From Opitutia bacterium (GTDB lineage Bacteria; Verrucomicrobiota; Verrucomicrobiae; Opitutales; UBA953), in the NCBI GenBank assembly GCA_947488485.1, contig CANKZO010000006.1:1-38907 (forward strand): a stretch of 38,907 nucleotides of DNA, written 5' to 3'. The notes beneath the pieces are model-generated. The model saw only the letters and a program-made list of their open reading frames with translations, had not been told where the DNA came from and made no database searches. Numbering within the stretch: the first letter of the stretch is position 1; each line of letters opens with the position of its first letter. Position numbers and translations under genes: made by a program. Positions 9,101 through 17,683 of this stretch are shown here, in pieces.

Positions 9101-11707
9101 GGCGTCTCCGGCTCCGGCAAATCCTCCCTGGCCTTCGACATCCTCTTCGCCGAAGGCCAGCGCCGGTTCCTCGAGTGCGTCTCGGCCTACGCGCGCCAGT
9201 TCGTCGAACAGCTTCCCAAGCCCGACATCGACTCGCTCACGGGCCTGCCGCCCACGGTCGCCATCGAACAGCGCGTGACGCGCGGCTCCGCGAAGTCCAC
9301 CGTCGCGACGGTCACCGAAGTCGCCCAATACCTCCGCGTGCTCTTCGCGCGCGCCGGCGTCCTGCACAGCCCGACGACGGGAGAACCGCTGGAAGAGATG
9401 ACCGAAGACGCGGTCGTCCGCCTGGTCGCCAAGCAGGCGAAGTCATTGAAGAAGGGCTCGCTGCTCATCGCCGCCCCGCTCGTCCGCGCTCGCAAGGGCC
9501 ACCACCGTCCGCTCGCCGAGTGGGCCGAGACGAAAGGCCTGCGCCATCTCCGCTGCGACGGCAAGCTGCTCAAGGTCGACGGCTTCGAAGGCCTCGACCG
9601 CTATTCCGAACACGACGTCGACGCGGTCTTCGGCGAACTCCGCGCCGACGGACTCATCCTCCTGCCGGACGAGACCGAAGAGTCCGGCGAGAAGGCGCTC
9701 CGCACGCTCGTGCGCCAGGTGCTTTCGGCCGGCAAGAACGCCTGCGTGCTCCTCGCCGCTGATGGCCGGCAGGTCGCCTATCTGTCGACTTCGCGCAGCG
9801 ACCCCGCCACCGGCGAATCTTTTCCCGAAGTCGATCCGAAGCATCTCTCCTGGAACTCGCCGCGCGGCTGGTGTCCGGACTGCCGCGGCCACGGCCTCGA
9901 GGTCACGACGTTCTCCTCCGACGAAGAAGAGTCGATCAATGAGAATGCGATCGCCGACCGCGTCGGCGAAGCGGTCTGCCCGACCTGCCATGGCGAACGC
10001 CTCGGCCCGATCGGCCGCTCGGTGAAACTCGCCGGTCCGAAGGGACGCTCGTTATCCCTGCCGGGCCTGCTACGCCTGCAGCCCGACGAATCCCTCGCGT
10101 TCCTTTCCGGCCTCAAGCTCGAGGCCCGCGAGAAAGCCATCGTCGGCGCCCTCCTGCCCGAGATCGCCGCGCGCCTGCGCTTCCTCGACTCGGTCGGCCT
10201 CGGCTACCTCGCGCTCGACCGCGGCGCCGACACGCTCTCCGGCGGCGAAGCCCAACGTATCCGCCTCGCGGCGCAGCTCGGCTCGACGCTTTCCGGCGCG
10301 CTCTACGTGCTGGATGAGCCGAGCATCGGCCTGCATCCGCGCGACAACGACCGCCTCATCGGTTCGCTCAAGGGCCTGCGTGACCGCGGCAACACGGTCT
10401 TGGTCGTCGAACACGACGAAGACACCATGCGTGCGGCCGACCTGGTCGTCGACATGGGCCCGGGCGCCGGCGTCCACGGCGGCGAGATCGTCGCCCAGGG
10501 CACCGCGGCCGCGCTCGAGAAGCGCGCCGACTCCGTCACGGGCCGCTTCCTGAAGGAAGCCATCCCGCACCCGCTCCGCGGTTCGCGTCGACCGATCGCC
10601 GGTAAAGGGGCGCCCGCCGAGTGGGTCCGCCTCAAGAACGCTTCGCTACGCAACCTCAAGGGCTTCGACGTGCAGATCCCCGTCGGCCGCCTGACGGTCG
10701 TGTGCGGCGTCTCCGGCGCCGGCAAGTCCACGCTGGTCACCGACCTCCTCGCCCCGGCGATCCGCGCGGCGATCTCGAAGAAGAAGGATGGCGTCACGGG
10801 CAAGGAGGCGCTCACCGCCGTCTCCCACGAAGGTAAGCCGGCCTTCACGACGCTGTCCGGACTCAAGGGCTTCCGCCAGCTGGTGGTCGTCGACCAGGAG
10901 CCGATCGGCAAGACGCCGCGCTCGACGCCGGCGACTTATATCGGCGCCTGGGACCTGATCCGCGAACGGCTCGCTTCGCTCCCGGAAGCCGCCATCCGCG
11001 GTCATGGCGCTGGCTTCTTCTCGTTCAACACTTCCGGCGGACGTTGCGAAGCGTGCTCCGGCGCGGGCCGCATCAAGCTCGAGATGAGCTTCCTGCCCGA
11101 CACCTACGTGCCGTGCGAAGAATGCGCCGGCACCCGTTACGGCTCGGCCGCGAAAGCGATCCGCTGGAACGGCAAGTCCGCCGCGGATCTGCTGGCGATG
11201 ACGTTCGAGGAAGCCGCAGCGTTCCTGTCGTTCGATGCCAAACTGGGCGACCTTTGCGGACTGATGGTGAAGACCGGCCTGGGCTACCTCACGCTCGGCC
11301 AGAGCAGCCCGACGCTCTCCGGCGGCGAAGCCCAGCGTCTGAAGCTCGTCAGCGAACTCGCCCAAGGCCTGCCAACCTTCCGCGAGCGTTCGCGTGGCGA
11401 GATCCGCCCCAACCTCTACATCCTCGAAGAGCCGACCATCGGGCTGCACCAATCGGACTGCCGTCGCCTGATCGAACTCCTCCACGCGCTCGTCGACCAA
11501 GGACATACGGTCGTGGTGATCGAGCATCACCCTGACGTGATCGCCGAAGCGGACTGGGTCCTCGAGATCGGTCCGGAAGGCGGCAACGCCGGCGGGGAAC
11601 TCGTGCACGCCGGCGACCCGGAATCCCTCGCCAAGCTGAAGCGTTCGCCGACGGCGCCCTCCTTGCGCCTGACGCTCGAACGGGGCAAAGTCCCCCGAAT
11701 TGGCTGA
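6191..11707 (+). CDS. uvrA: Giant double-length UvrA excinuclease subunit
   Basis: Damage-recognition ATPase of nucleotide excision repair; UvrA loads UvrB on lesions. Ordinary UvrA is about 940 residues with two ABC ATPase modules; this one has 1,838 residues and four, i.e. two UvrA units head to tail (about 1-940 and 945-1838). Walker A motifs lie near residues 36 (GLSGAGKSS), 629 (GVSGSGKST), 970 (GVSGSGKSS) and 1505 (GVSGAGKST). Four TLSGGE signatures lie near 476, 814, 1347 and 1710. Walker B regions read LDEPSVGMH, LDEPTTGLH, LDEPSIGLH and LEEPTIGLH; the last has Glu for the usual Mg-binding Asp. CxxC zinc pairs occur in both units (CPECRG, CPKCHG, CERCGG, CPSCNG; CPDCRG, CPTCHG, CEACSG, CEECAG). 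The start at 6191 is preferred over 6179 because GGAGG lies 5 bases before it. From memory, Chlamydiae have a similar about 1,790-residue UvrA. Confidence 0.96.
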   Translation: MSAPRPDAIRLRGVRQNNLKGFDVDIPVGKLVVVTGLSGAGKSSLVFDTLHAEGQRRYVETFSPYVRQFLELLPSPALDSAENVRPSVAIKQGNAVRTSRSTVGTMTELCDWFKVWFAHRADLVDPASGQVIVPRGPDAAWTDSLARFPGQSLSLAFAVAKPESLGWPTIAEEFAKAGFNRAFAAGRRIRLTEDEIPADAAELLVIQDRVTISADQASRFHEAALAAFRLGGARLRLLDDQGNELSRYSEVLESPVDGRKFRPASPALFSFNSPVGACPECRGFGRVIGLDWQKIIPNPALTLAEGAIAPFQGTVYGESQKDLTRACRKAGIPMDVPWKKLSAAHRKFVEHGEPGYVQGSYDSMWYGVRGFFRWLEGTTYKMHVRVFLSRWRAYESCPKCHGKRFREESLFWRWQGKSLPELYASPVSDLRAMLAPLAPKDSRHPADHALEAILARLGYLEAVGLGYLALDRLSRTLSGGEVQRVNLTSCLGACLADTVFVLDEPSVGMHARDLSRMVGILRSLVEQGNTVVVVEHDESVMRAADWLIEIGPRPGAEGGHLLYQGVPKGILKVKDSATGNWLSGRRTPETRTPRPIGDTTPRLRVSGATVNNLRDFSCSIPLGRMVGLCGVSGSGKSTLLHQVIGRRDPESGDEATELKWVKFDKEPAEVALVDQSPATRTPRSNPALYVGAWDAIRTLLGNSPEAKAAGLTPSHFSFNAGEGRCERCGGAGWETVEMQFVSDVALPCPSCNGKRFRDEVLSFHYDGKSVGDLLAMSVTEARKFLGERTPASAQLACLEEVGLGYLSMGQPLTTLSGGEAQRLKLVRYLSKIDARKSGALLLLDEPTTGLHREDVSRLVGLLHRLTEAGHSLIVVEHHLDVLKSCDWLLEMGPEAGPAGGRLVAEGTPAEVAQAGTVTGRFLAQGDDAFASASTTPSKPRPTSISLRGAREHNLKDVSLEIPHGSLTVMTGVSGSGKSSLAFDILFAEGQRRFLECVSAYARQFVEQLPKPDIDSLTGLPPTVAIEQRVTRGSAKSTVATVTEVAQYLRVLFARAGVLHSPTTGEPLEEMTEDAVVRLVAKQAKSLKKGSLLIAAPLVRARKGHHRPLAEWAETKGLRHLRCDGKLLKVDGFEGLDRYSEHDVDAVFGELRADGLILLPDETEESGEKALRTLVRQVLSAGKNACVLLAADGRQVAYLSTSRSDPATGESFPEVDPKHLSWNSPRGWCPDCRGHGLEVTTFSSDEEESINENAIADRVGEAVCPTCHGERLGPIGRSVKLAGPKGRSLSLPGLLRLQPDESLAFLSGLKLEAREKAIVGALLPEIAARLRFLDSVGLGYLALDRGADTLSGGEAQRIRLAAQLGSTLSGALYVLDEPSIGLHPRDNDRLIGSLKGLRDRGNTVLVVEHDEDTMRAADLVVDMGPGAGVHGGEIVAQGTAAALEKRADSVTGRFLKEAIPHPLRGSRRPIAGKGAPAEWVRLKNASLRNLKGFDVQIPVGRLTVVCGVSGAGKSTLVTDLLAPAIRAAISKKKDGVTGKEALTAVSHEGKPAFTTLSGLKGFRQLVVVDQEPIGKTPRSTPATYIGAWDLIRERLASLPEAAIRGHGAGFFSFNTSGGRCEACSGAGRIKLEMSFLPDTYVPCEECAGTRYGSAAKAIRWNGKSAADLLAMTFEEAAAFLSFDAKLGDLCGLMVKTGLGYLTLGQSSPTLSGGEAQRLKLVSELAQGLPTFRERSRGEIRPNLYILEEPTIGLHQSDCRRLIELLHALVDQGHTVVVIEHHPDVIAEADWVLEIGPEGGNAGGELVHAGDPESLAKLKRSPTAPSLRLTLERGKVPRIG

Positions 11708-11742
11708 AGCGGCGATAATCCGTCGCGGAAGGTGATGTTCTT

Positions 11743-11748
11743 TTGACC
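11743..11748 (+). promoter_or_regulatory. Possible -35 box of the transglutaminase-like gene
   Basis: TTGACC, a near-consensus -35, begins 43 bases before the ATG at 11786 in the 78-base gap after uvrA. The best -10 at 16 bases is CATCCT, which is weak. Confidence 0.4.
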
Positions 11749-11785
11749 AATCCGGGCGGGGCGGCATCCTCTGCTCGTTCCCACG

Positions 11786-13930
11786 ATGGCCAGCCAACCC
11801 ACCCCTCCTAAGAAGCCCGCGCCCATCCTCGCCCATCGGCGGAGCCAGTCGAACTGGCCGATGCTGCTCATCGGGGGCGCCGTCCTCGCGGCGGTCGGCT
11901 GGTTCGTATGGCAGAACACACGGCGCCCGCCCGAGGTCGTCGTGGTGAAGGAAGTGCCGAAAGCCGTCGAAGCCCCGAAGGTCGTCGAGCCGGAGACGAA
12001 GCCGGTCGCCGTCGTCGAGCCCAAGACCGTCACGCCCGTCGCGCCGCCCAAGATGGCCGAAGTCCCGAAGGCGGAGCCGGTCGTCGCGCCGGTGGTCGTC
12101 GAAAGCAAACCCTACGTCTTCGCTGGCGCCGCCTTGAACGATCCGAAGCTGCCGCTCCTCCTCGTCGCGGACGCGCGGGAGCGTCTCAAGGATGGCAAGT
12201 GGGAGGATCATCTGGTGCGGCTGCAGAAGGGCCTGCTGCCCGCGCTCGTGGCGACATCTTCGACGGACGGCGTCGAACGGCATAACCGCCTCTGGGAAAG
12301 CCGGGCCTTCGCGCTCGGCATGACCCAGGCCCTCTTCATCCGCCGCGTCGGCGCGGAGAACCTGCGCACGGCGGCCCAAGGCGGCGAGCAGCTGCCCGCC
12401 CTGCTCGCGGAACTGCTCGGCCGACCCGACCTGCTCGAGAAATTCGCGCTCACGCTCAAGGCCGAGGATGATGCGACCGAAGCCCTGCGCGTCTGGGCGC
12501 GGCTCGCGGCCGACGACACCCCGGCCCAGCTGGGTCGCTACGACAATCTCCAGATCGCCTGCGCGCTCGTCTTCGACCAGCCGCTCCGCTGGTCCCGCTT
12601 CGACGGCGGCGAAGCCTGCTCGGCCGACGCGCTGACCCGCTACCGCTACTTCAAGACCGCCACCGAGGCGGGACGGCTCGTCGGCGACGTCCGCAAAGCG
12701 CCGCCGGGCGACCTCGTCTGGGTCGTCGGCGCCACGGCCACCGAGGAGGAGATGAACTGGGCGCTGGCGAATCCGAAGCTGCGCTCGCTCTCGGAATGGT
12801 CGCCGAGCTACGGCCTGATCCGCTACCGCATGGATTACGTGACCCAGGAGAAGACCAAGCTGGCGAAACCGACCGAAGGCACGTTGAAGGAGATCTTCGA
12901 GCTCGGCGGCATCTGCATGCATCAGGCGCACTTCGCCGCCAACACCGCCCGGGCCTACGGCATCCCCGCCGCGTACGTGACCGGCGACGGCAACCGCGGC
13001 GGACACGCGTGGTTCGCCTACCAGCGGAAGGACAAGGAATGGAACATGAACACCGGCCGCTACAACGACGGCTACGCCTGCGGCGAGACGACCGACCCGC
13101 AGACCGGCCGCCGCATCGGCGAGTTCGAGGTGCAGATCCTCGGCGACCCGCAGCGCCGCGCCGAACGTTTCGTGAAATCCCAGCGCTTGCAGCTCGCGGC
13201 CCAGATCTTCGGCGACGGCGGCGACCTCGAAGCCCAGCACGAGTGCCTCCGGCTCGCCGTCCTGGCGGCCAACCGCTGCCTCGAGGCCTGGCGCGCCTAC
13301 GCCGCCTGCCTGGAGGCGCTCGGCCCGAAGGTGAAGACCGACGAGTGGAAGCTCTTCGTCCTGGAGATGCGCCGCGCGTTCGACGAATGGCCCGACATGC
13401 GCGAACTCGCCGACGACATGGAAGCCAAGCACCTCTTCCCGACGATGACCCAGGATGAGATCTTCCTGAGCTGCAAGCGGGCCTACGACCGGCTGATCTC
13501 CGAGAAGAAGCGGCGCGGCGATTACGACCGGACGCGCTACGACCTCATCCAGAAGGCCGTCGAACGGGAATCATCCGTCCTCATGGCCGACCGGGCCAAG
13601 AACGCGGAGAAGCTCGCGAACATGCATCGGCGCGCCCTGGAGGACAACGCCGACCATCTGCCGACGTTCCGCGCCCTGCTCGAAGGTTATTATCAGGCCG
13701 TGAAAGGCGACAGCCGGATGGAAGCCGCCTTCCTCTCCGAGATGGAGCGCGTCTATCGGCGCAAGCTCGGCGGTACCGCCGGCGCGGACGTCTTCCGGCT
13801 GAAGGCCCTCGCAGGACTGCTTGACCTTATCCAAGGGTACTTCGAAAAATGCGATGACGTCGAACGGGCCCGCCGGCTGAGGCTCGAATCCGAGAAGATC
13901 CAGAAGGCCCTCGACAAGATGAAGAAATGA
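11786..13930 (+). CDS. Membrane-anchored transglutaminase-like protein
   Basis: Product of 714 residues, not a protein I can name. A short cytoplasmic start is followed by one membrane segment (WPMLLIGGAVLAAVGWFVW, about 29-47), a Val/Pro/Lys-rich linker (about 50-108), and a large soluble part presumably outside the membrane. Residues about 370-425 look like a transglutaminase-type catalytic core: Cys 377 in GGICMHQAHFAANTARAYGI, His 407 in NRGGHAWFAY, and an Asn (422) in WNMNTGRY as candidate third residue. This fold includes peptidases and amidases as well as crosslinkers. The last about 270 residues are helical and TPR-like. Its stop overlaps the pdxJ start by 4 bases (ATGA), so expression is coupled to the vitamin B6 gene, although no functional link is evident. 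Confidence 0.72.
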   Translation: MASQPTPPKKPAPILAHRRSQSNWPMLLIGGAVLAAVGWFVWQNTRRPPEVVVVKEVPKAVEAPKVVEPETKPVAVVEPKTVTPVAPPKMAEVPKAEPVVAPVVVESKPYVFAGAALNDPKLPLLLVADARERLKDGKWEDHLVRLQKGLLPALVATSSTDGVERHNRLWESRAFALGMTQALFIRRVGAENLRTAAQGGEQLPALLAELLGRPDLLEKFALTLKAEDDATEALRVWARLAADDTPAQLGRYDNLQIACALVFDQPLRWSRFDGGEACSADALTRYRYFKTATEAGRLVGDVRKAPPGDLVWVVGATATEEEMNWALANPKLRSLSEWSPSYGLIRYRMDYVTQEKTKLAKPTEGTLKEIFELGGICMHQAHFAANTARAYGIPAAYVTGDGNRGGHAWFAYQRKDKEWNMNTGRYNDGYACGETTDPQTGRRIGEFEVQILGDPQRRAERFVKSQRLQLAAQIFGDGGDLEAQHECLRLAVLAANRCLEAWRAYAACLEALGPKVKTDEWKLFVLEMRRAFDEWPDMRELADDMEAKHLFPTMTQDEIFLSCKRAYDRLISEKKRRGDYDRTRYDLIQKAVERESSVLMADRAKNAEKLANMHRRALEDNADHLPTFRALLEGYYQAVKGDSRMEAAFLSEMERVYRRKLGGTAGADVFRLKALAGLLDLIQGYFEKCDDVERARRLRLESEKIQKALDKMKK

Positions 13931-14685
13931 CCACCTCCCGCTCCCTCCTCCTTGGCGTCAACATCGACCACGCCGCGACGCTCCGTCAGGCGCGTTACCG
14001 CGGGGCCCATTTGTCGCCGCACGCGGAGCCCGACGTCGTAGCCTTCACGCGCGAAGCCCTCGCGGGCGGCGCCGACGGCATCACCCTCCACCTGCGCGAG
14101 GATCGCCGCCACATCCAGGACGCCGACGTCCACGCGATCGCCGCCATCCCCGGCGTCCGCCTCAACCTCGAGATGGCCTGCACGCCCGCGATGACCGCCT
14201 TCGCCCTGCAGCTGAAGCCGGCGGCGGTCTGCCTCGTCCCGGAATCCCGCGAAGAGGTCACGACCGAGGGCGGCCTCGACGTCGCCGGGCAGCTCGCCCG
14301 CGTCCGCGAGACGACCCACGCCCTGAAGGCCGCCGGCATCGAGGTCTCGCTGTTCATCGGACCGGATGCTCCCCAGATCGAAGCCGCCGTCGCCGTCGGC
14401 GCCCCGGTCATCGAACTCCACACGGGCGCTTTCGCCAACGCGTGGAAATCTCCGGCCGCCGCGGCCGAACTTGAACGCCTCCGCGCCGGCTGCGAGCTCG
14501 CCCATCGCCACGGGCTGATCGTGAACGCCGGCCACGGCATCAATTACGACAACATCCGCGCGATCCTCACGCTGCCGCACTTGCACGAGCTGAACATCGG
14601 TCACTCGATCGTCGCGCGCGCGCTCTTCACGGGCATCCGCGGCGCGGTCGCGGAGATGAAAGCCCACCTGGCCAAGCAGGCATGA
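13927..14685 (+). CDS. pdxJ: Pyridoxine 5'-phosphate synthase
   Basis: Condenses 1-deoxy-xylulose 5-phosphate with 3-amino-2-oxopropyl phosphate to form pyridoxine 5'-phosphate, the ring-closing step of DXP-dependent vitamin B6 synthesis. The 252-residue TIM barrel shows the family motifs in order: GVNIDHAATLRQAR (about 9-22), ITLHLREDRRHIQD (about 55-68), CLVPESREEVTTEGGLD, ELHTGAFA, NAGHGINYDN and ELNIGHSIVARALFTG. Start and stop are both 4-base ATGA overlaps with neighbours, so translation is coupled to the transglutaminase-like gene and to acpS. The pdxJ-acpS pairing is common in bacteria. Confidence 0.97.
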   Translation: MTTSRSLLLGVNIDHAATLRQARYRGAHLSPHAEPDVVAFTREALAGGADGITLHLREDRRHIQDADVHAIAAIPGVRLNLEMACTPAMTAFALQLKPAAVCLVPESREEVTTEGGLDVAGQLARVRETTHALKAAGIEVSLFIGPDAPQIEAAVAVGAPVIELHTGAFANAWKSPAAAAELERLRAGCELAHRHGLIVNAGHGINYDNIRAILTLPHLHELNIGHSIVARALFTGIRGAVAEMKAHLAKQA

Positions 14686-15077
14686 ATCTCGAAGGCGGCA
14701 ACGTGCTCGGCGTCGGCGTGGACCTCACGGAGGTCGATCGCATCCGTTCGGCGCACCTGAAGCATGGCACCACCTTCCTCGACAAGGTCTTCACGCCCGC
14801 GGAGCAGAAGCTCTGCCTCGCGAAAGCGGACCCGTATCCTTCGCTGGCCGCCCGCTTCGCCGCCAAGGAAGCCGCCAGCAAGGCCTTCGGCACGGGCATC
14901 GGCGCGGAACTCTCCCTGACGAGCATCGGTGTCCTCAACGGACCGGAAGGCGAACCGGTCATCGAACTCGACGACAAGGCCCGCGCCCTCCTCGCCGCCC
15001 GCGGAGCGTCTCGGCTGCTGATCTCGCTCACGCATACCGACACGCTCGCGCAGGCCTTCGCGGTGTTGGTTCGCTGA
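14682..15077 (+). CDS. acpS: Holo-[acyl-carrier-protein] synthase
   Basis: Transfers 4'-phosphopantetheine from CoA to apo-ACP, activating fatty-acid synthesis. The 131-residue product has the AcpS signatures GVGVDLTEVDRIRS (about 9-22; Asp binds Mg) and LAARFAAKEAASKAFGTG (about 50-67; Glu binds Mg), and ends with LISLTHTDTLAQAFAV. It starts inside the pdxJ stop (ATGA). The next gene starts 3 bases after its stop. The N-terminus MNLEGGNVLGVG is slightly longer than usual; an internal start is not obvious. Confidence 0.95.
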   Translation: MNLEGGNVLGVGVDLTEVDRIRSAHLKHGTTFLDKVFTPAEQKLCLAKADPYPSLAARFAAKEAASKAFGTGIGAELSLTSIGVLNGPEGEPVIELDDKARALLAARGASRLLISLTHTDTLAQAFAVLVR

Positions 15078-15080
15078 CGT

Positions 15081-16574
15081 ATGACCACCGCCACTCGCCT
15101 GCCGGTCCTCTCCTGCGCGGAAGCCGCGGCCGCCGAAGCGGCGTTCCTCGCGGGCGATGCGAAACTTTCCTGGCAGCTGATGAACGTCGCCGCCCGCGGC
15201 ATCGGCGAGGAGGCGCTCTCGCTCCTCGGCCGTAAGCCGGATCGCATCCTGGTGCTGGCGGGCAAAGGCAACAACGGCGCGGACGCCTTCCTCGCCGCGC
15301 TGCACTGCGCCCGCGCCGGGACGGAGATCGTCGCGGTCTTCGCCGAAGGCGGTCCGGCCCGCGCCCAAGCGCAGCGCGCATGGGCCGTCCGTAAGCAAGG
15401 CGTACGTATCGGCATCGTCGCCGCGGCCAACCTGCGCCAACTCGCCGCTCACGAGTTCTGCCTGATCTTCGACGGTATCCTCGGCCAAGGTTTCCGGACT
15501 CCGCTGTCCGCCGAGTTGCGTCGGTTCCTCCGCGACACGGATAAGCTCCAGGGGCTACGTATCGCGGTCGACCTGCCAAGCGGGTTCGGCGACGACGCGT
15601 CCGGCCCGGCCTTCCGCGCTGACCTCACCGTCTCGATCGGTTGCCTGAAGCGTCCGCTGCTCTCGCCGCCGGCCGCTCGCTTCGTCGGCCGCCTCCGCGT
15701 CCTCGATATCGGCCTGCCCCTCGGCGAGACCGAAGAAGCCTGCGTGACTTCCGCCGCCCTCGCGCCGCTCACGCGTCCGCGTCGCGCCCGCAGCGACAAA
15801 CGTCACCAAGGTCGCCTGCTCATCGTCGGCGGTTCCGAGCGCATGCCCGGCGCGGTCATCATGAACACCGCCGCGGCCCTGCGTTCCGGTGCGGCCCTCG
15901 TCACGACCTGCCTGCCGGAATCCGTGCGGGCGAAAGCCGCGGTCGCCTATCCCGAAGCGATGTGGCGTGTCCTGCGCACCGGAAAGGACGGCTCGCTCGC
16001 TCCGACGAACCTTAAGGAACTACGTCCGCTCCTTGTCGATAAAGACGTGCTCCTCATTGGCTCAGGCATGGGCGAGAAAGCGGTGAAGCTCATCACAGCG
16101 CTCGCCGCCGCGACCAAGTCGGCCTTGGTCCTCGACGCCGACGCGCTCCGTCCGGCGGTCATCAAGGCCGCGCGAAGCGCGGAAGTCCGCGTGCTCCTCC
16201 CGCACGCCGGCGAATTCACGCGTCTCAGCGGTCGCGTCGCGTCCGTGGACGCGGCCCGCGCTTACGCGCGTCGGACGAAGACCATCGTCGTGCTCAAAGG
16301 CCCGCTGACGTGCGTCACCGACGGACTGCGTGTGCTCCACATTCCCTTCGGCGGCCCCGTGCTCGCCCGGGGCGGCTCCGGCGACTTGCTCGCCGGCATC
16401 GTCACGTCGGTACTGGCACGGCGCGCAGAACTCGGCCTGTCGGCCTTCGATGCGGTGGTGCTCGCAGCGACCTGGCATGCGCGGGCCGCCGACTGGCTGA
16501 GGGATAACCAGGGGGAGGAAGCGGTGAGAACCACCGAGCTCCTCGCTGGGCTTTCCCCGGTCTTGCGCGGCTGA
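15081..16574 (+). CDS. nnrD: Bifunctional NAD(P)H-hydrate epimerase/dehydratase
   Basis: Repairs damaged nicotinamide cofactors: the N-terminal domain (NnrE/YjeF_N, about 1-215) epimerises R- to S-NAD(P)HX and the C-terminal ribokinase-like domain (NnrD, about 230-490) dehydrates S-NAD(P)HX at the expense of ATP or ADP. The 497-residue length fits the fused form. Visible motifs are VLAGKGNNGADAFLAALHCA (epimerase Rossmann-like loop), AVDLPSGF, then GRLLIVGGSERMPGAVIMNT and the kinase-type ARGGSGDLLAGIV near 430. It is the third gene of the tight pdxJ-acpS-nnrD run. Confidence 0.94.
   Translation: MTTATRLPVLSCAEAAAAEAAFLAGDAKLSWQLMNVAARGIGEEALSLLGRKPDRILVLAGKGNNGADAFLAALHCARAGTEIVAVFAEGGPARAQAQRAWAVRKQGVRIGIVAAANLRQLAAHEFCLIFDGILGQGFRTPLSAELRRFLRDTDKLQGLRIAVDLPSGFGDDASGPAFRADLTVSIGCLKRPLLSPPAARFVGRLRVLDIGLPLGETEEACVTSAALAPLTRPRRARSDKRHQGRLLIVGGSERMPGAVIMNTAAALRSGAALVTTCLPESVRAKAAVAYPEAMWRVLRTGKDGSLAPTNLKELRPLLVDKDVLLIGSGMGEKAVKLITALAAATKSALVLDADALRPAVIKAARSAEVRVLLPHAGEFTRLSGRVASVDAARAYARRTKTIVVLKGPLTCVTDGLRVLHIPFGGPVLARGGSGDLLAGIVTSVLARRAELGLSAFDAVVLAATWHARAADWLRDNQGEEAVRTTELLAGLSPVLRG
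16563..16568 (+). promoter_or_regulatory. Possible -35 box of dprA
   Basis: TTGCGC, first base 34 bases before the dprA ATG, inside the last codons of nnrD. Same box and distance as before the haem A synthase gene. Confidence 0.25.
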
Positions 16575-16596
16575 ACCGGACTGGCTGGCTGGCGGG

Positions 16597-17682
16597 ATGC
16601 AGCCGATCCCGACCGACCCGCTCGCGCAACGCGTCCTGCTCAACGGCCTCAAGGGCGTCGGTCCGGTCACGGTCCGGCGTCTGCGCGAGGCCTTCGGTGG
16701 CGAACTCTCCGTCGCGCTGGGCGCTCCGGCCGAGCAACTCGCCAAGGTCGAGGGCATCAGCCGTCCCGTGGCGGCCGCCATCGCCGCGCGCGCGTTCGAT
16801 TGGGCCGCGGAGATGGGACGCGTCCGCGACCTCGGCTTCAGGCTGCTCAGCGAAACCGACGACATCTGGCCGGTGCCGCTGGCGCGGCTCTGGGATCCGC
16901 CGCTCGTGCTCTATGCGGAAGGACAGAACTTCCCGACAGAGCGCGCGGTCGGCATCATCGGCTCGCGCCATTGCACGACCTACGGGGCCTCGCTGGCGCG
17001 CAGCTTCGCGCGTGACCTCGCAAAACAGGGCTGGTGGGTCGTCAGCGGCCTGGCCCGAGGTATCGATACCGCGGCGCATGAAGGCGCACTCGATGCGGCG
17101 GGCCGTACCGCGGCAGTCGTCGGCCACGGACTCGACCTCACCTTCCCGCCGGAAGCGATCCGCCTACGCGCGCGGATGAAGGCCGACGGCTGCGTGCTCT
17201 CGGAGTTCCCGCTCGGCCGGCCGGCGGACCGACAGACCTTCCCGCAACGTAACCGCATCGTCGCGGGCCTCGTCCGCGTGATGGTCGTGGTCGAGACCGA
17301 CGTCGACGGCGGCAGCATGATCACCGCACGCTTCGCGGGTGACCTCGGACGGACGCTCTGCGCCGTGCCTGGCCGCGCGGATAGTCCCGCGAGCCGCGGC
17401 TGCCATGCGCTCATCCGCGACGGCGCGACGCTCGTGTCATCCGTGGACGACATCCTGACCGAGCTGGGCGAAAGCCGCGATCAGCCGGCCTTGGCGTTGG
17501 TGAACGACCCACCGGAGTTCGCCCGCTGGCTACCGCACTTCGCCGGCGGCGCCGCGCAGGACGCCGAGAGCCTCGCCGCGCTCGCGGACTGCGCCATCGC
17601 CGAGGCGGCGGTCAGCCTGACGCTGATGGAGATCCGCGGCGTGCTGACGCGCCGCCCCGACGGTCGGCACGAACGCGCCTGA
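16597..17682 (+). CDS. dprA: DNA-processing protein DprA
   Basis: Binds incoming single-stranded DNA during natural transformation and loads RecA. The 361-residue product has an N-terminal helix-hairpin-helix/SAM-like part (LLNGLKGVGPVTVRRLREAF, about 10-29), a central Rossmann fold (about 100-290) with VGIIGSRHCTTYGASLARSF, VVSGLARGIDTAAHEGAL, FPQRNRIVAGL and VVETDVDGGSMITARFA, and a C-terminal winged-helix-like tail (about 315-361). Without comEC, comF or pilus genes in the window, competence is only suggested; DprA is also widespread in bacteria not known to be transformable. Its stop lies 1 base from the stop of the convergent SanA-like gene. Confidence 0.95.
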   Translation: MQPIPTDPLAQRVLLNGLKGVGPVTVRRLREAFGGELSVALGAPAEQLAKVEGISRPVAAAIAARAFDWAAEMGRVRDLGFRLLSETDDIWPVPLARLWDPPLVLYAEGQNFPTERAVGIIGSRHCTTYGASLARSFARDLAKQGWWVVSGLARGIDTAAHEGALDAAGRTAAVVGHGLDLTFPPEAIRLRARMKADGCVLSEFPLGRPADRQTFPQRNRIVAGLVRVMVVVETDVDGGSMITARFAGDLGRTLCAVPGRADSPASRGCHALIRDGATLVSSVDDILTELGESRDQPALALVNDPPEFARWLPHFAGGAAQDAESLAALADCAIAEAAVSLTLMEIRGVLTRRPDGRHERA

Positions 17683-17683
17683 C

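Noticed and set aside
10646..13432. 928-residue open frame on the minus strand across uvrA and the transglutaminase-like gene
   Set aside because: Shadow of two well-supported plus-strand genes; low-complexity Arg/Ala/Gly/Asp composition typical of antisense frames in GC-rich DNA.
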